A stretch of DNA of 64,000 bases from Microbotryum silenes-acaulis. Taxonomy: Eukaryota; Basidiomycota; Microbotryomycetes; Microbotryales; Microbotryaceae. Below the pieces are notes generated by a model. It was not told where the DNA came from. It searched no databases and was given only the letters and a program-made list of their open reading frames with translations. Below, piece by piece: positions 44,075-55,750 of the stretch. The position numbers and the translations under genes were made by a program. Position 1 is the stretch's first letter. Each line of letters opens with the position of its first letter. The DNA lies in the NCBI GenBank assembly GCA_003665825.1, contig QPFY01000020.1, positions 186,001-250,000 on the forward strand, given 5' to 3'.

Positions 44075-45963
44075 ATGAGCTCCTCTCCAAGCTCAAGTGG
44101 GAAGCTCCCCTTCGAGCTCGAATCCATCTTGACCTCGTCGGCGACGAATCCATCCCACGCAGTACCATCTACACCGTCATCGAGCAATGGGACCGTCTCG
44201 ACGGCATCGGGAGGAATAGACTCGATCGCTGCAAGCTCCGCACACAAGGGTTGGATCGCGAGCATGTTGGATTCAAAGTAGGTGAATCAATCCTAGTGTG
44301 ATCACGATGTGGCGTTTTTTTGGCTGATCAGTTCATCCTCGTTCCGCCTACAGTCCCATCTTTAGCGCCGGTTTCGGATTGATGGTCAGTTCTCAAACAA
44401 TGCCTCGAGCTCAAGAAAGCTTATCCCTACCTTTTTCTCCACCCTCAGGCCGTCGGTGTAGGTCTGACATTCCTCCGACGTTCCGCCGTGCAAATCGGGA
44501 CCCTCGCCCAACGTCGTCTACTCGTCTCGCTCGAAATTTCCTCCAAAGACGCCTCCTACCTCTGGTTCCTTCAATGGATGTCCCAACAAGCCGCCAAACA
44601 AGCCTCCTTATCCCAAAAACCCCTCCGTCGTATAGGGTGGAATTTGGATGGTTTAGCATCGAGGTTAAAGAGCCATGAATTGGCGGTCGAGACCAAGTAT
44701 GAACAGAGGGGGGATGGCAGTTCGTCAGCGGAATTTTCGTTGGTCCCAGGTCCGGGTACACATTATTTTAGGTATCACAAAGCGTGGTTTCAGGTGAGCG
44801 AGAGTAAGAAACCCAGATATGTGGGGATCATGTCCAGAACTGATACTGATGCATTCCTCTCAGGTCAAACGCGAACGAGCGACCAACATGCTCGACCTCA
44901 ACTCTGGCACCCCATGGGAAACCGTCACCCTCACGACCCTATCCCGAGACCGCCAACTATTCTCGTCCCTCCTCACCGAAGCGCGATCATTAGCCCAATC
45001 GGCACAATTGGGGAGAACGGTGATTTACACGGCTTGGGGTACGGAATGGAGACCTTTTGGAAGGCCGAGGATGAGAAGGGCGTTGGAGAGCGTGGTGTTG
45101 GATAAGGGGGTGAAGGAGGGGATCGTTGGGGATGTGGAGGCGTTCATGAAGAGAGGAAGTTGGTATTTCCAACGAGGTAAGTGTACACAAGGGCGCGGAT
45201 CGATCTGATTTCACGACCACTGACTCCCACCCCTGATCGAAGTAAAGGCATCCCCTATCGTCGAGGCTACCTCCTTCACGGCCCTCCAGGCTCCGGCAAA
45301 TCTTCCTTCATCCAAGCCCTCGCCGGATCCCTCGAATACAACATCTGCGCCCTCAACCTCTCCGAGCGCGGCCTAACAGACGACAAGTTAAACCACCTCC
45401 TCGCCAACGCTCCCGAACGAAGTCTGGTCCTCTTGGAGGATATCGACGCCGCTTTCTCCTCTCCCACCGCGACTTCGATGACGGGGGAAGCGAACGCTCG
45501 TACGCGTTCTACAGAACAAGGTTTCAACGCCAACGTTACTTTTTCAGGCCTCTTGAACGCCTTGGACGGCGTAGCCAGTTCAACCAGTCAAAGGATCCTC
45601 TTCCTCACCACGAATCATATCGATCGCCTCGATCCGGCTTTGATCAGACCTGGTCGAGTCGATTTAAAGATTTACGTCTCGGACGCGACGAGTTGGCAAG
45701 TCGGTGAATTGTATCAAAGGTTTTATTCGAAATCTTCTGAAGATTCGGAAGGCGTTGAGGAGGGGACGTTGAGGGAATGGAAAGAGGAATTGATGAAAAA
45801 GGTCGAAAGGGATGTGGAGAACGGTACAAGGGTTTCGATGGCGGCTGTGCAGGGGCACTTTATTAGGAATGGCGCGAGGGAGGCTTTGGACGGGTGGGAA
45901 AGGTTGGTCGAGGAGGTGAAGGAGGATAAGGACGTGAGGCTTAAGTTCGCTAGCAGTTTTTAG
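44075..45963 (+). CDS. BCS1: Mitochondrial AAA chaperone BCS1
   Basis: Inner-membrane AAA ATPase that moves the folded Rieske iron-sulfur protein across the inner membrane during complex III assembly. After about 65 residues, two short introns near 44280-44450 bring together [11 protein letters not shown] and [11 protein letters not shown], the single short membrane helix. The BCS1-N domain follows ([47 protein letters not shown] text). The AAA core has [10 protein letters not shown] (Walker A), [11 protein letters not shown] (Walker B), the BCS1-typical [32 protein letters not shown] and an arginine-finger region. It ends KFASSF at 45963. An upstream in-frame ATG at 44000 adds an Arg-rich 25-residue leader. 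BCS1 proteins normally use an internal signal after the helix, so 44075 was preferred. Confidence 0.93.
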
Positions 45964-46217
45964 GGTGTTGGCAGTTCGAGGGATGCTTTGCTCGAGAACG
46001 GTTCGGGCCAAAAGAGAGATGCGGTAACATCGAGAGAATGGCTAAGAACGATTACAATAGTCGAGAGACAAAATGTAGTGGGAACCTCAAAACAGCCTCC
46101 CTCACCACCACGACACATTCCCCGCGCCCATCCTGCAAAACCAAATCACTTCCTCCTAGGTTCTTAACCCTCCCCGATCCGCCCCGATCCGCTCCAATCC
46201 ACGATATGTTTTACCTC

Positions 46218-47492
46218 TTACACGGTCTGCACCGACCCATACTCACTCTCGACGCCCGGTTCCATGATCGCGGCGTGGGCGAGGATCAAGACCGAACTCG
46301 AACCGACGAGCCAGAAGAACTGTAGGGACGCGAATACGAAGTTAGACTAGAATTCACTCATCTCTTGATAATTGGGGGTGACATGTGAATGGACTTGCTG
46401 TAGCGATCGGGGCGGCGATCCAGAGCTGTTTTGAGAAAAAGGTAAAGAAAGGGGATCAGTCTCTGATCTGGGAACTGGTCAGGTACGGGCTGGCTCCTGA
46501 TTGACGTACGATAGGGATGCCAATGATCAACAGAGCAGCTATTGGCGATGCGGAACAAAGAAACGAGAAAGTCAATACCCCAGCGCAGCATATCGAGTGC
46601 ATAGCTATGAAACTGGGCCTGCCGGAGGGGAAGACTGACTGTAGCATGTTTTCGGGGTGATGACCGTGCCCGCGATCTCGACAGGTTCGGTAATGAATCG
46701 TGTGATGCCAATGAAGCCCTGGACAGCAGAAAAAAGATTGATCAGATCTGGATCGTTGCCCCCGAAGTCATACTGGGGGAAGAGAGCCTTACTCCGGCGA
46801 GGAACCCGATGGCGATCAAGAGCAACGGGTTGGTCAAGAGCGAGTAGATGGCCAACAAGAGGATCAGGACGATGTAGTTGCCCCTAGTAGTGAAAGAGTC
46901 CCAAACGCAGGTCAGCTACCCAAAGTGAACCTTCTCCAAACGACGCTGTCCCCCGACTCCCACAACGTACGAAAAGTGTTTGGTGTTGTACGAAATCCTC
47001 TGCGACGCGACGCCCATATCCGCTGGTCGGTTCACGCGCGAGATGTCAAAGAACTGTGCAGGATTGAAATCAGATGATGGCCGATCAGTTTTACGGGTAA
47101 CGTAGAATGAGTCGATTCACTCGACGAGGCGCGTCGATCGGGCTCACCTCTTGCGGCGGACGCAGCATCGAGAGTCGTTCCTGCTACACGAGAAGCAGAG
47201 GTCCGATGGATCAGTCAACATTGCTCCTCATCATCCAGCGCGACTCCTGTGTGTGTTGAACCAGCGCCAATACGCGTCGTCCTCTCTGCTTCCTGCCCGC
47301 CAAGCCACTTTGCGCGCGAACTGCGTCTCGTCCAGCCACGACCACGTCACGTCCCGTCCACACGGCGCCAACCGCCGCCATCGCGAACAAGAAGCGATAA
47401 AACCCCCGGGTGATTGACTCTGGATTCACTTTGAATTGTTGGATCGCATCCGGTAATCGGTTTATAAGCGCTTGGGGTTCCATCGACGCCAT
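46218..47492 (-). CDS. Prenylated Rab acceptor PRA1/YIP3
   Basis: Small four-segment membrane protein of ER and Golgi that helps load prenylated Rab GTPases onto membranes. ATG 47492 gives MASMEPQALINRLPDAIQQF. A short exon QERLSMLRPPQE is joined to FFDISRVNRPADMGVASQR, the classic PRA1 start. Then come GNYIVLILLLAIYSLLTNPL and LLIAIGFLAG (first hydrophobic hairpin), FIGITRFITEP, LLIIGIPI, and a last exon FFWLVGSSSVLILAHAAIME ending SEYGSVQTV at 46218. Six or seven small exons cover about 1.3 kb, unusually intron-dense for a protein of some 180 residues. Exons between 46370 and 46720 are the least certain. Confidence 0.87.
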
Positions 47493-47851
47493 CTTTGCGG
47501 GTCCGTTCGTTCGTTTGAGGGCTTGGTGTGAGGGTGTGTGGTGTGGATTTGAAGGTTGTCTCGAGTTGAGGCTGAGCAGCTGCGGGAACGCGACGCGCGT
47601 GCGGGAAGGAGACGAGACCAGACGAGGCGAGCGTGCCCGCAAGCGCTGAAAGAAAGCGTGGCGGTGCAAGTTCAGATGGGGTAATGACCAGTCCTAATGA
47701 GAAATGACTCGACTGGCTGACCACCGGAGGAACCACTCGGCCGAAAGAGTTGCTCAAACAGGAACAATATGCATTACAACAGATGAGCTCTGAGCTTTTG
47801 TACCCTTCACCCTTCTTCAGCGAACACCTTATAGACAACCCAAACCCGGTC

Positions 47852-50502
47852 TCAAACCAGAATCGGCAAGAATGACCCGACGATCAGAAAAGGGCACGAA
47901 AAGAGATCCCTGCTCGACACGAAGTAGAATCACTTCGAGTAAGTCATTTGCCCGCGACAGATCAAATACTCCTTGGCTGACCTTCGAATAGTAAAACACA
48001 TCGCACAAGGCACGGGGCGACCTTTGGGCCCCAGAACAACGCACTGCATCTCGACCGACGAACTGGTCGATTCGAACGCGTGCTTGGCGAATGATTCATA
48101 GTATTCAACAACCGAGGACGGGTCCATCAACTGTGGAAAGGAGAGCAGACCCCGAAGAAGGAGAGGATCAGCGAACTTGCAGAGCCCCCAGTTTACACAT
48201 CCACGCTCTGTCTCAACCCACCTCGAAAATAAACTTGTTTCCGACCAACTCGTTCCTCTGCCACCCCGTCAACAGTCCAAACTCGGTCCCGACCAAACAG
48301 ATCTCCCCCGTCCTCCTCCAAACGACCGTCGGTGTCCCACTGAAACTGATCAATTTGTTCAATTCAACCAAAGTCCGCTGGAACGTTCTCTCGACGAACG
48401 TTTCGTCCTCTTCCGTCAGAGGCATTTGTAAGGCGATCAAGCTCGGTCGGAAGGTAGCCAAGGCGCGGACGATGCGTAGGATGTCGTTCTTCTCAAAACG
48501 ATGTTTGAGGTGCTTGACGAGGTAATGGTATGATTGAGCGTACGGGTACGGTCTGGTCACGGCTCGATAGGCCTGTTCACCCGTCATCGTCATCACGCTG
48601 GGTCGAGCGGAGGGGCCACCAGCATCCACAGGTGCAGCCGAAGTTGAGGCCGTGGGACCTCCACTTGTCGTCGCACTCGCCGCCGCCGTCGTATTCGGTT
48701 CACTGACGACCCCTTGACTGGCGAAAAGTAGATCTCCACCCCCAAACCCACCCGTATTGACATCATTCGAGCTCGACGTCCTCCTTTCGACTTTAGCCCC
48801 AACACTGGGGAATAGATCCCTCGCCGTATCTTGTAGCCTTGGCGGCGACATGACGTTAGGGTTCATCGTCGGTGAAGCCGAATGTTGTGGTCCGCCCGTC
48901 GTATCGGTCCGATAACCACCAAAGAAGGACGTAACCGGCGTCTCTCCGCCTACATTCGTCGACGTCGACGCTTGTCCATTCGTCCCAGGTGAGGCACCAT
49001 GCACACTCTGATCTAAAGGCGACTGCAACAAGATGGACTGAGCACCCGACACACTTCCATCCTGTCCTCTCATGCCTTGAACCTCACCCCCACCCCCACC
49101 CCCACTCCCACCAGCGCCAGCAGCCCCGGGGTTGAAGTTGCTTCCATCGATCGAGAAGCCGTTGCCGTTCAACATGGTGCTCAAGATGGCGTATTCGAGG
49201 TTCGCGGCTTCGGAACCGAACTCGTTCGCAAACGCCGAGGTGTCGTAGAAGGGGAGAGGGTCGAAGCTCAAAGTCGGCTGGGGTGGGTCGGGTTGTGCTT
49301 GAGAAGTTTCTCGCATCAGCATTTCGGGCGAGTCTGGATGGGATGAACGGGTGGAGTGATATCAGCCCTCTGCGATGAGTAGACCTATGGATGGAGTAAC
49401 CCACCGCCTGCAATCCCGGACAATGGCGTGCCGTCTTCTCCGCCCGAGAGCATGGGCTCGTGCCCCGAATGCGATCCCGAAGCCTGGAAGAACGGATTCG
49501 ATTGCTTTCGTTCGAGGACTGGAAAGGGGTTGGAGCAGATATAAGCCGATTGTCCACCCAAGTAATTGCCCGACTGTACAGGTATCACTCACGCTCATCG
49601 GGCACCTCCTGGAGGTATTTTGCCTTTTTCCTCGTGCCGTCGTGGCATTCGCTCGCTCGATTTTTCTTGACACATCGAGCGCAGGGTCGAGCTGAACAAA
49701 AACTACTATCCAGATCAATATTGATGCATCAATGTGAGAACCCTCCTGACCAAAGCTGGGACTGACCATCATCGCACGTCAAATGGGCCTTCTGACACGG
49801 CGCGCAAGCCCTTCCCGCCTTCTTCTTCTTATCATTCCCATTCTTCCTCGACATGCCCATCTTTTTCTTTCCGATCGCATTCGTCGTCGTCACGCCTTCG
49901 GCAGCCAAAAGGAGGGACGCGGCGGCTCGGTTCGTCTCGTCGTTGTTTTGGGACGAAGCCTTGCCTTTGCCTTTGGCCTTGCTGCTCAACAATCTCCCAG
50001 CTTTGGCTGCAAGCCTGGACCGGGTCTTGTGATCTGAGGTTGCCGTAGTTGAGGGTGAAATGCCTTGATGATGATAGGCTTGACTATGAATGCCCGTTGT
50101 CGAAGTCGTCGCTACGGAAAGAGGAGAATCGACGTCGTCGTCCTCCATCTGAAACTCCTCCTCCTCCCCTTCCCCTTCCTCCTCTTCCTCCTCCTCCACC
50201 TCTCCTTCCTCATCCTCATTGCTCGACAAGTCCATGACGGAGCCGACGTCCTCCGCAACCGATACGGTCGGACCGGGTCGTTTCTGACCGATCATCATCA
50301 ACGAAGGCGTCGTACCTCTCGAAGAAGACGAACTCGGCGATTGACGAGGGAGAGAATGGGAAGGGTTGAAGAAGGTACCCAAAGAGAGCTCGTTGCGAGC
50401 ACCACCCACCGTGGTCGAGCCTCGAGAGGGGGAGGACGAAAGGGTGAGGGTGGGGAATGCGGAAGGAAGTGGTGGGGCAGTGAAACCGGACGGGTCTTGC
50501 AT
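47852..50502 (-). CDS. ERT1: ERT1/AcuK-type Zn2Cys6 regulator
   Basis: Nuclear transcription factor of the group that controls gluconeogenesis and non-fermentable carbon use (ERT1/RDS2 in yeast, AcuK in Aspergillus). ATG 50502 gives [14 protein letters not shown], then a Ser-rich and acidic region. The zinc cluster is assembled across an intron as [13 protein letters not shown] + [16 protein letters not shown], followed by [16 protein letters not shown]; six Cys are present with family spacing. A long Ser/Gly/Pro linker leads to [20 protein letters not shown], then a PAS-like domain ([26 protein letters not shown]). The last joint reads FTIRRDLF...[12 protein letters not shown], with the stop at 47852. 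Both the cluster and PAS-like text resemble basidiomycete ERT1 closely. The carbon-source role is inferred from the family. Confidence 0.9.
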
Positions 50503-51456
50503 CGTTCCGAGTTTTGGAGATGGGTTAGTGGTGTGCCTCGAATTTTGCCGAGTCGGTTTGCTCGTCCGATTCGGCCAAGACGATTTCCGTAGAGCCAATC
50601 CGAGCCCACGCGACTGGACGACGAGGCGGTCGTATAGCGAGAGCCCGCAGCCGGCAGCTGACAGCGGTCGAGGCGGGGGGAGGGCGACCCAGCGGACTCT
50701 GACTGAGTGTGTACCGGATGAAGGGGACTCCTCTTTTCCCCGTCTTCTCCGTCACGCGCAGGGTGTGGTCTGGTGTGGTGTGAGACAAGAGTCGATGCAG
50801 GCGTCGGCGCCAGAAAGCCCCCAGAGCTGCCGCCGCCAATCCGTCAAACAGCGCCCAACCCCGCGTGACTCTCGCGCGTCCAGTGCGCCCGATCGACGTT
50901 TGTGGCCGAGCGAGTGCCTCAGTAGTGTGGGGCTTGGGGCCTGGGGGCCGACTTGATCTAGAATCTAGAACGGGGCAAGCTTTACAACATGCATGGCTTG
51001 AGAGAAAAGATGTTGCCAGTGCAAGTACAAGTAAAGTAGAGAGGTGAAAAAAAAAAAAAACGCTAATCTCGTTTTGTTGCTCTTCTCGAATTGCCCTGAG
51101 CGACTCGGAGTCGGCGCTAGAGTTCCAATACGAGGACAGTTATAATACGAACTCGGTTTCACTTCTACAATGAAGCTTCAGGATAATCAATCCAGAGTAA
51201 CTATTTAGCACACAACGGCAAACCCGGCTCATGGGGATACGTATTGAACGGGCAAGGTGAGGCCTCGTCGAAAAGGGGCTAATCACTGCTCGTAGCGGCG
51301 ATCGTTACCCCGCGCCCAGATTGCTCCACTTCCGCAGGATCGGTCTCATCGGCTTCTTCAGCTCTGCATTATCTACTTTGCACTCAAACAAATAGAGAGG
51401 CGATGATCCACTGCATTCTCGTCGGTACCAAACTTGGTCCGGCCCCACCGCTGCCG
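50503..51456. other. Gene-less stretch between ERT1 and PheRS
   Basis: About 950 bases holding the ERT1 promoter side and the PheRS 3' flank. It includes an A run near 51048-51060 and no supported gene. Confidence 0.5.
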
Positions 51457-53197
51457 CTACCGCACCTCGATGCCCATCTCCCTCACCACCTCTTCAACGA
51501 CCTTGCTTTGAAGCTCGTTCACCTCCTCGTTCGAGAGGGACCTTTGTTTTTGAAAACAGTGAAATTTGGGGTCAGGATGACTCATCACTTTCTGGGCTTT
51601 CGTCTATAGCAAATCAAGTTGAACTCCTTTCTCTCACGCGACTCACCTATCCATCGAGCGGTAGTTCAACCGATAGCACACGCTCCTTCTCCCCGTCTTG
51701 GGGTGCACGAACTCGTCAATCTAATAAGAGAAATATCCGAGAAAAGCAGTCATCAACAAAATGACAGCCCTTACAGGAGCTGTACCAGAGTCCTCCCCTC
51801 GAGAAGCTAGAAAAACTCACCAATTGTACCCCTTCAACCCAATCTCCCGCAACGTCCCTGACAATCTCACAAAAATCATTCTCATGCCAGGCCTTGATCC
51901 CTTCCTCACTCTTCCCCTCGGTCTGCTTAGGGATCCAGAAGGAGAAATCCTTGTAACATTCCGGATACTTGGAATAGGGCTTGAAGGTCGTGATGCGGTC
52001 GTTTTCGAATTGGGAGAGGAAGCGCTCGTCTTGCGTCCAAAACAGACGGATGTCTGGAATCGAGAAGAGCACCATGGCGATACGTTCGAGACCGAGGCCA
52101 AACGCCCAACCGAGCTTCTCGGGCACGCCTGACCGGGGAAGAAGAGCGAGCAAAGCCATAGTGGATGAGCGAATGAGGACAGCGAAGCCCCTGAATGCCA
52201 ATTCCGATCCTGCAACTGACCCGATCGATCCAAAGCCTGCTGTCGGACGACACCACACCCGAGAATCTCCAACCATTTGCCATCGTACAGAACCTCGACC
52301 TCATAACTCGGTGCGGTCCAAGGGAACGTCGCCTCGATCCACCTCACTTGCAACGGTTCCTCCTCCCCACCCTTTCTCAGCCCGCCAAACAACGACAGGA
52401 CCAACGAATTGAGCGAGTTCTTCAAGTGCTCGGACATGATGCGCGCTTCGTCGAGCGTGTGTTCGGCCTGTTTCGGGTTCGAGGGTGTATCCTCTTTGGT
52501 GGGATCGACGATGACGATATTGGACGAAGCGAGGTGTTGTCGCATCGCTTCATTCTCCTTCTCCAAGCGGGGCAACTCGTCCCTGGACGTTAGCATGTTG
52601 CACCCTTCAACCTGATGAAAGACGGGGTAATGCGATCGATCGATCTCGTCCCTCCTGTACACGTCCGCGGTGAGCAGGAATCTCTGCAACCCTTTTCGAA
52701 AGAGTTCGACCTCGTGTGCCGAGGTATGGGTCCGCAACATGGTTTCCTTGTTGAGGTAGTACGAGTCCGTCAGCGACCGACCGGGATGATCGAGGGGGAA
52801 ACCGAGGTCGTCAAAGTTTTGTTGAACCGAGACGATCGGGGACAAGGTGTTGACGGGTTTGAGAGAGCTAAAGTGAGCTTCGATCTTTTGGCGTAAGATT
52901 GACAGGGGATGGTTGGGCACGAGGTGCAGGTTGCGGTCCACTTTGGACAGAATCGTGGGTGTGACGTTCGTCCAGTTGTCCGTAGGGTGATCTTTTCCTG
53001 AGACGTGGAGATGGGTTGGCTGGGATGGAGTGACTGCAGGTCAGCGGGGATGTGGAGGTGGGGAGAATGGATGATGGTTGCTCGCTCACCTTGTCCGTCG
53101 CGCAGGATCTGACTTGGACGGGGTGACGACATGTCCACGACAGCGTCCGAACCAGTGGAGAGCAAGTTCCAGATCGTATCCTGACCACGAGCGTCAT
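51457..53197 (-). CDS. MSF1: Mitochondrial phenylalanyl-tRNA synthetase
   Basis: Single-chain class II synthetase that charges mitochondrial tRNA-Phe. ATG 53197 opens MTLVVRIRSGTCSPLVRTLS, a basic, hydroxylated leader typical of matrix import. Later exons give DNWTNVTPTILSKVDRNLH and HPLSILRQKIE, then RTHTSAHEVELFRKG. Class II motif 2 follows in LLTADVYRRDEIDRSHYPVF, then HQVEGCNML. Motif 3 is in GWAFGLGLERIAMVLF. The C-terminal anticodon-binding domain includes YPECYKDFSFWIP, HENDFCEIVRDVAGDWVE and a last exon SLSNEEVNELQSKVVEEVV ending IEVR. The layout (class II core plus C-terminal ferredoxin-like domain) fits FARS2/Msf1. A tandem pair with ERT1, transcribed away from the antizyme gene. 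Confidence 0.93.
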
Positions 53198-53651
53198 GGG
53201 GGACGAATTAGGCGGAGGAGAGGGGGAGCGTATGTGGACCGAAGGTCCAGAGTGGCCTCGTCTCCGCAAGCTCAAAACGATAAGAGGTCCGAGCTCATCG
53301 GTTGCGCAATTGCGCGATTAGTCTTGAAAAAGCGCATTGGCGACAGCGCCATTGCGCGAGCGAAGGGTCACGCAACGCGCCGCTACCAGGCCGCCTGCTT
53401 CCTCTCCTTCAACTCGCATCAAGTCCAACTCCCCCAGCTTTCCAACGAAAGCTCGCCATCGTTGCTCAGCAACCACCCTCGCAAGCTACCTACGTTGCTA
53501 CCCTCATCTGGTCAGTCGGAAAAGGGCCCGCGCGCCCGCGCGCCCGCCCGCCCGGCCGCTTGCTGAGGCCTGGACGGCCAAGCTGACGTCCGTGGTTGCC
53601 TCGTCTTCCTCGTCGTACAGCCACTCGCAGCCCCCCATTGCGTCCTAGCAA
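53198..53651. other. Divergent promoter between PheRS and antizyme
   Basis: 454 bases between two divergent starts. It contains GCGC-rich alternating stretches near 53530-53560 and no supported gene. Confidence 0.5.
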
Positions 53652-55105
53652 ATGGCGAATTCCAGTAATTCAACTCAACAATCGAAGTGAGTGACTGCAT
53701 TCGAGACCGTTGGAGGGGTGTTTGTACTGTCACACGCGACGGACGATGTTCGCCACCCACGGCCACGGCCGATGCGTCTTCGCTGCCTACGCTGGCGGGC
53801 GGCGTGCGCACCCGAATTCGGCCACGTTCCACAACGCCGACCCTCCTCCCGCGCTGCTGGGCCTGGCTGCCGGTGCGAGGCGCGTGACTCGGCCCCCGCC
53901 GGCAGCTTGACTCCCCCTAAGACCGAGGCCGAAACTTGCGTCGCATCTAGTCAAGTGGTTGCTGACTTACTCAACCTACCTCGCTCGCTTCTTTTTACAG
54001 TATACGCCCCAAGGTCAGCGGCCACCAGGATGGGGCGATCACCAACACTCACCTCCTCGCTACGAGCATGAAGTCGCACGACAAGCTCCACGCCACGACC
54101 GAAGCCGCTTTCGGACCGGCGGCCAAGGCCCCCTTCTACGCTACCCTGTGTGACCCGCCCCCACAGTGGCCCTGACGTCCTATATGATGAAATGCCTATC
54201 GGCTCGTCCGGAGGTGCGCAGGCGTACGTGACAGGTGAGTCAAGACATCCATCTACAACTGCGCTTTTGAGTAGGTACCCTCCGCTGAAACGCTCCTCTT
54301 TCGATCGCGACCTTGGCCAGGTACCCTACGCTCTACTTCTTCTGCATCCACTTCTTCCGCATCTTCTATTTCGCCATCAGTCCCCATTACCGCTTTGAAG
54401 CTTTCGACCGCCCTCCTCTCCCTTGGATCCCACCAGCCTACCTCGACCCGCCCCCGTAACGATTCGTCGTCGTCGCTCGGCACGCCCTGCTCGTCGGCCA
54501 ACTCGTCCCCTCCCCCCGCCTACAACTCGATCTACCCCACTTCGTCCTCGCCCCAATCCGCTCGTGCGCCTTCGATCCTGAGCACCAAGTCGACGTCGAC
54601 GTTCCTGAACCCCCTCCAGGCCGCGCTCAACTCGCCCAGCAAGCCCATCAAGCCCTTGTTGAGCCCGCGTTCGTCGCACGATTCCACCGACTCTCACTCC
54701 CTCTCGGTCAACACCGCCACCTGCCCCGCCGCTCGCGTGGTCGACGTTCTGTCGCTCGTGTTCCCGACCTCGTCGCCGGCCCAAACGTTGCCGCACTCGT
54801 CGGTCGATCTTAACGAGTTCTCTTCGGCGTGGAAAGGTGCCGTGTTGGAGAACCCCGACGCCGGCACGAGGACCTTGTACGTCGTCGGTGGCTCGTACCA
54901 GGACGTCAACATGCGCGAGAGCGTGTGCGGTGTCTTGGAGAAGGCTGAGGACGAGTTGGCGTGCACCGGCGTTGTCATGTGCCTGGAGAAGAACTCGCCC
55001 GATCTCGGCGAGCTGATCCACCAGCTTTTGTACGTTGGTGGCACGATCACCTCGGGCCCGTTCACCGCCAACCCTGCCTACATTCTCGTCGGATTGGACG
55101 TTTAA
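53652..55105 (+). CDS. Ornithine decarboxylase antizyme, +1 frameshifted
   Basis: Polyamine-feedback protein that binds ornithine decarboxylase, blocks its dimer and sends it to the proteasome. ATG 53652 gives MANSSNSTQQS. Intron 53687-54000 leads to NIRPKVSGHQDGAITN and onward to DPPPQWP. The zero frame then meets UGA at 54173-54175 after 69 codons. Reading from 54174 (+1) gives DVLYDEMPIGSSGGAQAYVT. A second intron (54235-54320) joins GTLRSTSSAS, and the frame stays open to 55105, about 350 residues in all. The C-terminal antizyme domain is recognisable: SVDLNEFSSAWKGAVLENP, GTRTLYVVGGSYQDV, GVVMCLEKNSPDLGELIHQL and LYVGGTITSGPF. Neither frame alone gives the protein, so this is a programmed frameshift rather than a defect. 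Polyamines are known to raise such frameshifting. Divergent from mitochondrial PheRS. Confidence 0.92.
54170..54175 (+). promoter_or_regulatory. Programmed +1 ribosomal frameshift site (CCC-UGA)
   Basis: The last zero-frame sense codon is CCC (54170-54172), followed by UGA and then C. Slipping past the U lets translation continue as GAC GUC CUA. The UGA in the A-site and the +1 direction are the hallmarks of antizyme mRNAs. The shift codon differs among fungi (GCG in budding yeast). No downstream pseudoknot was established by eye. Confidence 0.88.
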
Positions 55106-55750
55106 ACTCCCTTCCCTCCCTACCTAAGATTCGAGTTCCTCCCCTCCCTCCTCCCTCTTCGATTCCTTCGGGACTTTGTTCGAGTGGCTCCTCCCAAACT
55201 TTCAAAGCCGGTCATGATTACTTTTGTCATTGTGTTCCTATCATCCTTTTTTCTTTCACTCATCTCTCACCAAATCAACACATTGTAGAAACTTTTTTGA
55301 TCCCATCCACACCTTTTTTTTTGATCGTTCCACATTTTCTTTCTTTCTTCTTCTGAATTGAACATGCTTTGCGCTTCTGTGTTGGTGTTGACGGAGAGAT
55401 CGTTCGAGACAAAAGACTTCGTAGATGGTGTTGGGTGGCGTGAAGCCCGGAGAAGTGCGTGACTGAAAGGACCGATGCGAGCTCGGTAGCACAGGTCATT
55501 TGAAGCGATCCAGACCGGACTAATATCAATTGTGGCCGTGCGCTGTCCGCTTTCGCGCCCGGCTGTGGTGACGTTCGCACTGACTGCTCGATCCCAAACT
55601 CATCAGCCGTGGCCCGTCCGCTTCAAGTCATCAGCTCAAGTCGGAATCACACCCTCTCAATCCGGTGGACCAAGCTCTAGCCCTTACAACCACGACCTCC
55701 TCGCCACAGCAGCGCCCCCTCTTACATTGGAACTCATCGGCTTTTGAACC
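55106..55750. other. Antizyme 3' flank and TIM17 promoter
   Basis: About 645 bases with pyrimidine-rich 3' UTR-like text and no supported gene. Confidence 0.5.

Noticed and set aside
54173..54175. UGA in the antizyme gene as an inactivating mutation
   Set aside because: Antizymes universally need a +1 frameshift at a stop codon, and the downstream domain is intact, so this is regulation rather than damage.
54377..55021. Arg/Gly/Val-rich minus-strand frame opposite the antizyme exon
   Set aside because: It is a shadow of the antizyme coding strand; composition is typical of antisense GC-rich DNA.
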